Below, one piece after another: positions 33,488 to 43,400 of a stretch of DNA of 64,000 nt (position 1 is its first letter; every line of letters begins with the position of its first letter). The notes below the pieces were generated by a model. It did no database searches. It was not told where the DNA came from and was given only the letters and a program-made list of their open reading frames with translations. This stretch comes from Castor canadensis (taxonomy: Eukaryota > Chordata > Mammalia > Rodentia > Castoridae): assembly GCF_047511655.1 (NCBI RefSeq), contig NC_133392.1:26860001-26924000 (forward strand). Direction: 5' to 3'. The translations under genes and the position numbers were made by a program.

Positions 33488-34379
33488 GAAATCAGTAATC
33501 CAGATGATAAATGTATCACCAAAATCCTAAAAGGTGAAATGTACAACCAGACTGAATTGTGACTAGCAGTGTTAAATCGACATCTGAAACAACCACCTCT
33601 CGTGAGAGGACAGGGTCAAGTTCTCCCAAAGGAAAATTTGATTAGCTTTACTCTTCTGGGGATTGACTCCTCTTGAGCCAAATTCTCCTGGTCCAATCAG
33701 GGAAACAGGGCACAAGCTCAGAAACTGTGAGTGAAATCAGATGTGAGCCGGGAGCCAATGACCTACATTTCCAGTATGGGAGTCTTGCATCTGGCACTCT
33801 CTGAAGGCCTAGAGCAGTACCTATTTGTCAAAAGTTGAATATTGGTGATTGTTAAGACCTTGATGGCGTGAGATCATCTGGGGAAGATGTTGATGGAGAA
33901 GGGCCAAGGGCAGGAAAAGGAACCTTGACATACATGAGATGGCAGAGAGGAGAGGAGGAACAAAAGAATTACAAAGAATGCAGAGTTGTGCGATGTTTCA
34001 GAGTACAGGGTTAGAAGGAGAGTTTTATAAGGGAAGATCTGAAAAATATCCAATTCGTTTGGCAATATAAAGATCATGACTGACCTTATTAGCAGCAGTT
34101 CCAATAGTATGATGGGGTCAGAGACTAAACCAGTGAGTAGAGAATGAATGAGGAACAAGATGAGGACAGAGCCTCCTTTATGTTATCCTACTAAGGGCCT
34201 GAATTGGAAAGGAGCAGTGAAAGGAAAATTAGAGGGGAAGGTGGTATTGATGATGGATTTTGTTTGGGATGAGAGCCTGGAGACTATTTACCAGCTAAGA
34301 GGAAGAAGACAAGGAGGGTAGGTTGGGGATGCAGGAGGAAAAAATGAAAAGGAAACAACTTGTGGGAGGTGAGAGGTTT
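33488..34379. other. Unassigned intergenic sequence
   Basis: No gene or repeat was recognised. The GA-rich plus strand at 33880-34330 gives open frames on the minus strand (33874-34158 and 34284-34472) without any known domain. Confidence 0.35.
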
Positions 34380-34472
34380 TTCATGGGTGTGGTGCGGGGG
34401 AAGGAATCCAGGGCCTTGCACACGGTGAGCGCCAGACAAGTGTTCTACCACTGAGTTACACTCCCAAACCAA
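34380..34472 (-). repeat. ID-like SINE
   Basis: GGAATCCAGGGCCTTGCAC, then TTCTACCACTGAGTTACACTC. Confidence 0.7.
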
Positions 34473-34611
34473 GGACTGCTGAGTTTTTAAAAAACATTGT
34501 TGAACACAGCCAGTTCAAATGTATTCTGGGTCTCTTTGCCTTTTATTCTTTCTTAAAAAATTTAGCTCAGTTTTGAAGTGGCTATATAAATATATTTACA
34601 TGATTCAAAAA

Positions 34612-34845
34612 TCATTTTTTTGGCACTGATGAGGCTTAGAACTGAAGGTCTCATGCTTGCTAGGCAGGTGCTCTATCACTTGAGCCTCTTCACTAGCCCT
34701 TTTCTTCGTTGGATATTTTCAAGATGAGGTCTCCTGAACTATTTTGCCCGAACTAGCCTTGAACCGTGATCCTCCTGATCTTAGCTTCCCAAGTAGCTAG
34801 GATTACAGGCGTAAATTTATGGCATCCAACAACATCTAATTTTTT
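34612..34845 (-). repeat. Composite SINE
   Basis: ID-like tail reversed (GCTAGGCAGGTGCTCTATC), then a reversed head (AGCTTCCCAAGTAGCTAGG). Confidence 0.8.
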
Positions 34846-34859
34846 ACAGTTCACTTTTC

Positions 34860-35410
34860 ATGGAAGTATCACATACATACAATAGCTGTATGTATCAATA
34901 TATACAAATAATTGATATACAGCTCAGGTTTTCCCAAAGTGAACATGCCTCTGTTACCTGCACCCACATCAAGAAGCAAAACATTACCTGCACCCCAGGA
35001 ACCCACTTTGAGTTCCCTTCCAGTCACTAACCACCCCTCAAATGTAATCACTTGATTTCTATAACCTGACTTTTCTAACCATAGATTGGTTTTATCTGTT
35101 TTGAATTTTATATAAATGAAACACTATACTATACATTGTCCTCTCAATACTGTGCTTGTGAGATGTACTCATGGTGGTCCATGTAGTTATAGTTCATTAT
35201 TTTTCATCACTGTACAGTATTCCACAAGGTGATATATGATAATTTATCCATTCTATAGCTGATAAATACTTGGGTTATTCCTAGTTTGGGATTATTACAT
35301 CTAGTGCTATGAACATTCTTGAACATGCCTTTTGATAAACACATGAATACATTCTTTTGGTTACATACCTAAGAATAGAGTTGCCAGATCATAGTTCATA
35401 CAGATGTTCA
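34860..35410 (-). repeat. Old LINE-1 3' region
   Basis: ATGAAACACTATACTATACA, GTACAGTATTCCACAAGG and AATAGAGTTGCCAGATCATA are words of old mammalian L1 3' ends in minus orientation. Confidence 0.55.
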
Positions 35411-35546
35411 GCTCTAGCAGATAATGAAGTTTATGCTTTGGACAAGGAACAAGGAAATCAGGGATATGGGGGAAGTGGAATTAATACAAGCTTTCGGTCT
35501 GAATTCTGGTATAAAGTTACATAGGATGTTTGCATTGACCACTGTA

Positions 35547-36078
35547 TTACTCAGCTTTCAATTACTGTAACAAAATATTTGAGATGATCAATTTATAAAA
35601 AGAAAAGTTTTATTTTGGCTCACAGTTTTAGAGATTGAAGCTCAATTGGGTCTATTTCTTTGGGGCTTGTGGCAAGGCAGTATAGCATGGCAGAGAGCAA
35701 AGCTGCTCACCTCATGCTGAAATGTGAAAGAGAGGAAAAGGAAGGGGCACGATCCCACATTCCCCTTTCAGGAGATGCCCCCAGTGATCAGAAGACTTTC
35801 CACTAGTTCCATCTCTCTTTTTTCTTTTTTGAGACAGGGTCTTGCTAAATAGCCTAAGCTGGCCTGCTACTACCTACATAGCCCAGTCTGGCCTCAAGCT
35901 TGCATTCCTCCTGTCTCAGTCTCCTGAATATTGGGATTCAGGCATGTACCACCACACCCAGATAGGCCCCATTTCTTATAGTTTGTACAAAGTTCCAATC
36001 ATACCATGGGTTGGGGCCCAAGCCTTCAACACATGGGCCTTTGGGGTTAGTCCGGGTGCAAACTACAGCAGTTATTGA
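35547..36078 (+). repeat. MaLR-like LTR relic, split by a SINE
   Basis: It begins TGTATTACTCAGCTTTCAAT, continues TTTTATTTTGGCTCACAG, is interrupted by the SINE at 35822-35965 and ends with AACACATGGGCCTTTGGGG. The layout is that of ERVL-MaLR LTRs. Confidence 0.6.
35822..35965 (-). repeat. B1/7SL-like SINE
   Basis: TTTTTTGAGACAGGGTCTTG, GCCCAGTCTGGCCTCAAGC and CTGTCTCAGTCTCCTGAATA are the reversed head. It shows a small internal duplication (GGCCTGCTACTACCTACATA, inserted before the second GCCC). Confidence 0.75.
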
Positions 36079-36084
36079 TCTACA

Positions 36085-36836
36085 TTGAGAACAACTACAA
36101 AAAGAATCCAAAAAGTCTTTGAAATTTTAATAAAATAAATTTGTGACAAGTCAAGAAAAGATAGAAATTGCAAAATTTTAACAGATAAATAATTGCCAAG
36201 AAACCCAAGTAGGTTGAGAAGAGTTGAGAAGACCAATAATAAGTGAGGAAACGGGACATTTTTGTTAGAGAATTACCTCCCCCAAAAAGGTACCAGGACC
36301 TGATGGTTCTCATGGTCACCTTTCTTTACAGCATCAAAGAATGGATAATTTTCATGATATTTGATTTATTTATAAAACAGAAAAATATTGATAGTTTCTC
36401 AGGTAACTATAAACTAGCAAAATCGTATTACCAAAACCTGGCAATGCACAAATATGAAAACCCCAATTTTCATATGATTAAAGACATAAAAGAGACAAAT
36501 TCCTAAGTAAATTACAAAAGAATTCAATTCTATGTTAAGCAACAATAGTAACTCTGGAAAAGTTACTATTAATATAACACAGCTCATAAGTAAGTCAGTA
36601 TTTGTCATATCTTTAAAATACAAATACATAGCCTTTGACTAATAGCTCTACTTTTAGGATTCTATCCTAAAAAAGGATTAATGGTCATGCACAAAGCTTT
36701 CACTACAAGGCTCTTTCTTAATGTTGTTTATATTGATAACAACTTAAATGTCTGATACAACACAGGATCAGTTAAACTAGCTACGGTATACATTTATTAT
36801 ATACGCAATGGAGTGCAGTCATTAAAAATAATAGAG
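36085..36836 (+). repeat. Old LINE-1 remnant (ORF2 to 3' UTR)
   Basis: Around 36280 CCCAAAAAGGTACCAGGACC and TGATGGTTCTC follow the L1 ORF2 segment before the RT core, and around 36432 CAAAACCTGGCAATGCAC matches a later block. The rest (36610-36836) resembles an old L1 3' region. Many breaks are present. Confidence 0.55.
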
Positions 36837-36927
36837 GACTAGGGACATGGCTCAGGAATAAAGCACTTGCCTGGCACACAGGAGGCCTTGGACTCCATCC
36901 CCAGCACCACTTAAAAAAAAAAAAAGC
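36837..36927 (+). repeat. ID-like SINE
   Basis: GGACTAGGGACATGGCTCAG, CCCAGCACCAC, A12 tail. Confidence 0.8.
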
Positions 36928-36937
36928 AATAGAAAAG

Positions 36938-37018
36938 TCAGGTTAGGGGTATAGCTTAGTGGTAGAATGCCCACCTAGCATATGCAAAGCCCTGGGTTCA
37001 ATCCTCAGCACCAAATAA
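36938..37018 (+). repeat. ID-like SINE
   Basis: GGTTAGGGGTATAGCTTAG and CCCTGGGTTCAATCCTCAGC. A (GT)n run follows at about 37029-37058. Confidence 0.82.
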
Positions 37019-37024
37019 AATTAA

Positions 37025-37028
<4 letters not shown>

Positions 37029-37057
<29 letters not shown>

Positions 37058-37058
37058 T
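37029..37058. repeat. (GT)n microsatellite
   Basis: About 14 uninterrupted GT units are present. Confidence 0.95.
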
Positions 37059-37105
37059 GTATTTACTGCTCATCCTAGCCTATATTATATATAAGAAAAA
37101 ATATG

Positions 37106-37194
37106 GGCTGGCTGAGTGGCTCAAGTGGTAGAATGCCTGCCTAGTAACCATGAGGCCCTGAGTTCAAATCCAGTACCGTCAAAAAAAGAAAAAA
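37106..37194 (+). repeat. ID-like SINE
   Basis: GGGCTGGCTGAGTGGCTCAA, then CCCTGAGTTCAAATCCAGTA. Confidence 0.82.
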
Positions 37195-37281
37195 TACTAC
37201 ATATATATTAGAATATATGTATATACATATATAGTAGAAAGCTCTTTAATGACAGAGAAAAATATTATGCAAAAAATCCAC

Positions 37282-37470
37282 GCCGGGTACTGGTGGCTCA
37301 CACCTGTAATCCTAGCTACTCAGGAGGCAGAGATCAGGAGGATCATGGTTCGAAGTCAGCCTGGGCAAATAGTTTGTGAGATCCTATCTCAAAAAACCCA
37401 TACAAAATAGGGCTGGTGATGTGGCTCAAAGTGTAGACCCTGAATTCAAAACACAGTACTACACAAAAAA
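37282..37470 (+). repeat. Composite SINE
   Basis: GCCGGGTACTGGTGGCTCAC head, well preserved (CTACTCAGGAGGCAGAGATC), ID-like tail ending AACACAGTACTACAC. Confidence 0.88.
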
Positions 37471-37721
37471 ACTCTGCAATGTAACCTCATAAAAAGTACA
37501 TTTAAATGATAGTTCTTATTTTTAGCTATCTGCATTTTCCAATTTTTTTGCTATTATCATGTATAACTTTTACAATGTGGTGATGAGGGAGAAAAGCAAC
37601 AAATTTTATTTTTACAAGGTTCCCATTTCTTGTTTGTGTTGGCATTCACTTTCAGAAGAGAAAGTAGCCATTCAGAGTCTTCTCCCAGGTGAGGGCCCTG
37701 CCTGGATCTCAGGCCTTGGGC

Positions 37722-37805
37722 CTCAACTGGAGGTGTGGCTCAAGTGGTAGAGCACATGCTTTGCAAGTGTGAAACCCTGAGTTCAAACCTCATTCCCATC
37801 AAATT
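37722..37805 (+). repeat. ID-like SINE
   Basis: TCAACTGGAGGTGTGGCTCA, then GAGCACATGCTTTGCAAGTG and CTGAGTTCAAACCTCATTCC. Confidence 0.8.
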
Positions 37806-38700
37806 GATAAAAAGAATGATCCTTTAATGTCTACAGTCATACCACCCTGAACACACAGATCTCGTCTCAGCCTCAGGCCTCTATTTCTCAGTCCTGCTGT
37901 CATCTCATTACTCCCTGCTGCAAAATGTCAATAGCTCCCACTACTAGAAGGCTTTCCTAGCCTTCCATTTCAGGACTCCAGAGCCCAATTCAATGTACCC
38001 ATTTGGTCTTCTTTCTCAAGGACACTCACATCGATACACTTCCTTTGTGTCCTAGGTCAGGGCCATCACCATCCCACTCAGAATGAGCTCCTTCTGCGTG
38101 CCCTATTCTGGGCTCTGTTGCTCTTCTTTCTAGCAGTGCCTGCCTATCCTCCCCAGCTCTGGCATGCCTCCATCGCTAATCCTCTTTCTTCCATGAAGTC
38201 TTCTCTATCCCACCAAAGAAATCTCTGGTTGCAGATGGCCTTTATGGTCTAAACGACATCTGAACACTCAGAATAGGCAGCTAGGCAGTCTGACCAACAA
38301 GGCCTGGCTGTTTCATGTTCACCATGACAACCCCTACCTGCCTAATCCCAGCAACCCTCACACCAGCACAGACTCCTAAAAGTACAGACAGACCACAGAA
38401 GGCAGCAGGAACTCCATCTCCACCTTTTCGTGAGTCTTGACTAGTGAATGAATCCTGCCTGGTTACCATTCTGAGGACCTGCCTCCTCTGTGATGCCTGA
38501 CACCCAAAATGTCCACTTCGTTGGGGCTGTGACTTCTCTGAAATATCAAATCATTGGTCAATACTGACTGAGCCACTAGAGATTTCCTGGAGAAGAGGAG
38601 GATTGTGTCTTTTGAAAGATCTACTGATAGGTGCTCAGAAAAACTAGGGAGCAATTTTGGTATAATAGTGATATAAAGAAATATTAAATGAGCATGCACA
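37806..38700. other. Unassigned intergenic sequence, possibly an L2 relic in its left half
   Basis: The pyrimidine-rich text at 37830-38230 (for example CTTCCATGAAGTCTTCTCT) is of the kind seen in L2 3' regions, but the match is weak. No gene was recognised. Confidence 0.35.
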
Positions 38701-38825
38701 TTGTGCTAGACAGCACTTTGACATACATTAGCTCACTGAATCACAATAACCTTGAGAAGCAGATCCCATCATTGTTCCCATTTTACAAATGCGGAAGCTG
38801 AAACCTTAAAATGTTAAGTAAACCT
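38700..38825 (-). repeat. MIR relic
   Basis: GTGCTAGACAGCACTTTGAC, ACAATAACCTTGAGAAGCAG and ATTTTACAAATGCGGAAGC follow a MIR in the strand opposite to its master. Confidence 0.5.
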
Positions 38826-39295
38826 AAGATCACCATATGGCTACATACATACATATCCAAAAGAATTGAAAACAGAAACTCAAACAGATAATTGCACAGC
38901 AATGCTGATAGCAGTGTTGCTCAAAAGAAGCCAAAGGTGGAAACAGCTCAAGTGTCTGTCAACTGATGATTGAATAAACAAAATGTGACAACAGAATATT
39001 ATTTAGTGACAGTATGGACAAACCCAGAAGATGTTCTACCAAGTGGAATAAACCAAGCACAAAAAGACAATGCTTGTTAGAAATAGGCATGTTCAGAGAC
39101 AGAAAACAGATTACAGGTTTCCAGGAGCTGGAGGAGGGAAAAATAGGGAGTGATTGCTTAGTGGGTACAGTGTTTGCTTGGGTGATGAGAAAGATTTAGA
39201 AGTAGCTAGTGGTGATGATTGTATAACATTGTGAATGTACTTAATACTCCTGAAATGTACACTTAAAAGTGATTAAAATGTTAAATTTTTAATTA
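38826..39295 (+). repeat. Old LINE-1 3' end
   Basis: CCAAAAGAATTGAAAACAGA, TGTCTGTCAACTGATGATTG, ATTATTTAGTGACAG and ATGTACACTTAAAAGTG are typical of old mammalian L1 3' termini in plus orientation. Confidence 0.6.
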
Positions 39296-39354
39296 AAGCA
39301 CCACATGGTACCCCCATATATGTAGTTTTATATATTGGTTAAAATAAATTTTAG

Positions 39355-39405
39355 TTGTAGGCACCTGTCTTGCAAGTGGGAGGCCCTGAGTTCAAACCCT
39401 GGGAC
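39355..39405 (+). repeat. ID-like SINE fragment
   Basis: Only the right half is left: GGCACCTGTCTTGCAAGTGG, then CTGAGTTCAAACCCTGGG. Confidence 0.6.
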
Positions 39406-40003
39406 GACCAAGATATTTTTAAATAAAATTTTTAAAATAACAATTCTATGTTATATATATTTTTAACATAATAAAAGCAGTTTTTCAGAAAAGATAAAGT
39501 AACTTGCCAAAGATCATGTAGCTACAGAGTGACCAAGCTTGAATTTGAACTGAAACCTGTCTGGCTCTGGACACCTCAGTGTCAGTGCCCCTGGGAAAGA
39601 GCACTCACCCAGGAGATAGACATCTGGTTCTTGTTGTCACTGTCCTGAGTGACCTCACACAATGTGACTTTTGAAGATTTCACTTTCCTTGACTGTTAAA
39701 TGATAAGATTGGATGAAATACCTTTGACAGGTTCTGCTAATTATAATCTGCTAACATGGTTATCTGTCTAGCAATTTGATTTTACAGTACAAAAAGTCTG
39801 AAGGTTTGATCACCAATCCCGATACCATTTGCCTCTGGCGCACTCTTGGGGTCATCCATGGTTGAGGAGCTCCAGGGAGCTGCTTCCACAGGGTTTTGCC
39901 CTGGAGTTGAGCCAGCCCTTGACATGGCCTCCATTCCACCTCCTCTGCCAGATCTGGGAGAAGGCTCAAGCTTGGCTCTGTTCCAGGATAAACTTTAACA
40001 AGC

Positions 40004-40051
40004 CAAGAGATAACGCAACCTCAAGGTAAAGATCAGGGAAACTCTTATAAA
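40004..40051 (+). promoter_or_regulatory. CYP17A1: CYP17A1 core promoter: SF-1-like site and TATA box
   Basis: TATAAA is at 40046-40051, about 77 bp before the ATG, which puts the start of transcription near 40075-40080 and leaves a 5' UTR of about 50 bp. Just upstream (40020-40038) CTCAAGGTAAAGATCAGGG contains TCAAGGTAA, a good match to the steroidogenic factor 1 (NR5A1) half-site, at the place where the human gene has its proximal SF-1 element. A GATA motif (GAGATAACG) lies at about 40005-40013. cAMP/SF-1 control is known for this gene; binding here is inferred. Confidence 0.75.
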
Positions 40052-40127
40052 GGCTCGCTTGTTCCCTAGAGTCTCTGTGACTCTCTTACCCCACAGCTGT
40101 CCACCCTGCCTGCCAGCACAGGCTACC

Positions 40128-40424
40128 ATGTGGGAACTAGTGGCTCTCTTATTGCTCATCCTAGCCTATTTCTTTTGGCCCAAAGGAAAATTCTCTGGCA
40201 CCAAGTACCCCAAGAGCCTCCCATCCTTGCCCCTGGTAGGGAGCCTGCCGTTCCTCCCCAGACATGGCCATATGCATGTCAACTTATTCAAACTGCAGAA
40301 AAAATATGGCCCCATCTATTCCCTTCGTATGGGCACCAAGAATACAGTGGTCATCGGTCAGTACCAGCTGGCCAAGGAGGTACTTACCAAGAAGGGCAAG
40401 GAATTCTCTGGAAGGCCCCAAATG
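40128..40424 (+). CDS. CYP17A1: CYP17A1 exon 1 (residues 1-99)
   Basis: The ATG at 40128-40130 follows GGCTACC, a fair start context. The exon encodes the membrane anchor, the Pro-rich hinge and the first beta strands ([14 protein letters not shown]) and ends SGRPQM before a GTAAGT donor, phase 0. Confidence 0.98.
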
Positions 40425-43400
40425 GTAAGTGTGCTTATCTTCCCTCTTCCTCACCACCCCTGGGGCTGTGAAGTTTTTAATTATTCCAAAATCAGACTAA
40501 TGAGATGATGGGAGGGGAGCAACCCCTCACACTCCAACCCAGCCTCTAAACTAGGCAGAAAGAATTAAAGGAAGGCTGACCAGCAGATGGGATTGGGGGG
40601 GGGGTGCAGTAGATTGAGGGGTCCAGCAGCCCTTGCTCCACTCACCTGAACCAGATGATAATCTCTCTGAACCTAATTAATTGAGAAGATGCATATGAAG
40701 TCCTTAGCCCAGGCATACATCAGTGCTAAATAAACAGCCAGCATGAATGTTACTCTTTATACAAAATGGGGCAGAGATCACTGCCTCCATGAGAGGGTGT
40801 TGGGAAGAAATGGCCTGGCTCTTGGAGGACTGGCATTGCTGTTTCCCTGGCATTGTCTCGGTAGCTCCATTTCATGGTGGCTGATCCATGACAGCATTTC
40901 ACATCTTCTCTTCATCCCACTGAGCATGCTGTTGTGTCGAGTAGCCATCCCAAAAACATAGCCAATGCCCCCAGCTTGGCATTCTGCTGCTCAGAACTCC
41001 CCTGAACACCCCAACAGCTTTGATCAGGCCAAGGTTGACTCTTTCCTTGGACCAGCCAGCCAGATGGGCTGGCCAACAACCAGGCTCCCACCCCTTCTGG
41101 CTTCTTCCCCTGCTAGGTTCCTCTCAGGAGCAAGAGAGGACAGAGGGGGCCAGTCAGGTGGGGCTTGCGGGTCAAGGGATGGAAGAGGGAGACTTTGAAC
41201 GCTTGTTTTTGGAGTACTTCTGGGAAGAGGCACAGGTGAAACATCTAGACTCAGATGTGGGCTTGTGGCTGGGTGAATAGGCTTTTGGTGGAAAGATAAA
41301 CAACAACAACAAAAAAAGAGATGAGCTGTGCTGCTAGCAGCTCCAGAAGGACCCTGGAAAGGCAGAGGTCTGTAAGCCTCCTGCTCTCTGCCCCTGAGAC
41401 AGGTTTATCCCACCCACAGCCGCCTCCCTGCTCCTGTCAGTGAGCTGAACCCCAGGACTCCTCCATTCTAATTGAGGGTTCTTTCTTCCTCCTCACTACA
41501 CTGTCTCAAGGAATTGGGAGTAGTAAGGCTTATAAGGTTGTCCTGCCAATACCTTGTAATCATGGTGGAGTGATGCAGGGACATCCTCACACAAGGGTCA
41601 GCATGGCAGGTACCTGCCTTCTACCCAGGTGGGAGGAGGGGGTTGGGAGACCCAGGAAAGGGTGGGTGGATGGTGTGTTATTTCTGCCACCTTGTCTGCT
41701 CTGCAAAGGAGACTTTCAACGTCCTGTCAGACCATGGGAAGGGCATCGCCTTTGCTGACTCTGGTGCCCAATGGCAGCTGCACAGGAAGCTGGTGCTGGG
41801 CACCTTTGCCCTGTTCAGGGAAGGTGAACAGAGGTTGGAGTCGATCAGTGAGTGCTGGGCTGACCCTGGGGCAGGAGCTGATCCCACAGGGGCTGGGGAA
41901 GGAATGGAAGGTTGGAGAGTGGGCAAAGGGTTATGAATGGCTTGGTAGAGCTTTTTCTTGGCCACTGCTACCATCTAGTGGCCATCTGCTATCTGTGTCC
42001 TGCCCTGGTTAGGAAGGGGTGAGGGTACTGATTCATTCTTCATCCTAGTGCCCATCTCTCCTCTTAGTATGTCGAGAAATCACTGCTTTGTGTGATTTGC
42101 TGGCCACCTACAATGGACAGGACATAGATTTGTCCTTGCCTGTCTTCATGATGATCATCAATGTAATCAGCTTGATCTGTTTCAACATCTCCTACAAGTA
42201 TGGTGATCCTGAGTTGGAGATCATAAGGACCTTTTCTGAGGGCATCCTGGACAACCTGGGCAATGAAAACTTGGTGGACATATTCCCCTGGTTGAAGGTG
42301 AGGGTGAAGCTAGGTCAGAAGACCTGAACAGGGTTCCCAGTTATCTTCCTCCTTCTACTGCCCAGCTCCTGACCCATCTTTTTACTGCCTATTATAACCT
42401 TGGCCACTTCTCTACTTGGCTTTTTAATTGGGCATTTTAAACTCATGGTGGTGGCTCTTGTTTATTTTCCAATTGCCATGTGCCAGCATTAAGTATTCTA
42501 CATGCATTGATCACTGAATTCCCCCATGGAGGAGTATTTTAATATCTCCACTGTGCAGATGAAAAGCTAACCATAACCAGGTTAAGGAACTTGCACAAGT
42601 CTGAAGACTTAGGTCTACCTTACTCCTTAAGGGCTACCTACAAAGGACTGGGCACATGGCACAGTCAGGGTTTGATGTCTGATTGAAGAATGGGAAGATA
42701 AAGAGGAGGCCATCCTCTCCTTTTCCTCCCTTGTTTGGAGTTGTCCTGTTTGTCCTGATATTCCCACTCTGTGTCCCTGTCTTGCCTCCCATGATGGCCG
42801 AAGGTCAGGGTTGAAGTGGGAACTCTCCTGAAACCGAAAGCTAGGATCTGCTTCTGGGAGGGAGTCCCCTAGCTGGAAAAGCAAAATGGAAGAGAAGGGA
42901 ATGTGACATTTCTATCTGTTCTCCAGATTTTTCCCAACAAAACTCTGGAAATGATAAGGAAGTATGTTAAAATGAGAGACGGAGTGATGAGTGAAATGTT
43001 AAAAAAGCACAAGGTAGGTGGTAGAGCAGATAAGAGCATGAGTGAGATTGAAAGTGCCATGACAGCATAACAGGGGTACATTATGGATGCTGTAAGAGCC
43101 CCAGAGCCTAGCAGAGAGCCTGGGGTATAGTAGGTGCAGTTAAAACTGTCCTAATTAGTGGATGGGAGTGGGAAAGTGAGAAATTGAAGAAGATCCTGAA
43201 AGGGACCCATCTACCCCACAAATTAAAGAGGGCCCAGTGCTGTCTCCTACCCAGCCCTACTCCACTTCCAAGCACAAAGAGCCTTGTTATCTCTAAGCTA
43301 GGATGAAAGCATGGCAGGAGTATTACAGATTGGGGCTATTTCTTTATTACAAACTCCCATCTTCCCCAAACCTAGGAGAAATTTAAAAGTGGCTCTATCA

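Noticed and set aside
41629..42012. Overlapping frames around CYP17A1 exon 2
   Set aside because: Only the frame with [16 protein letters not shown] is real; the other frames are shadows of a GC-rich exon and intron.
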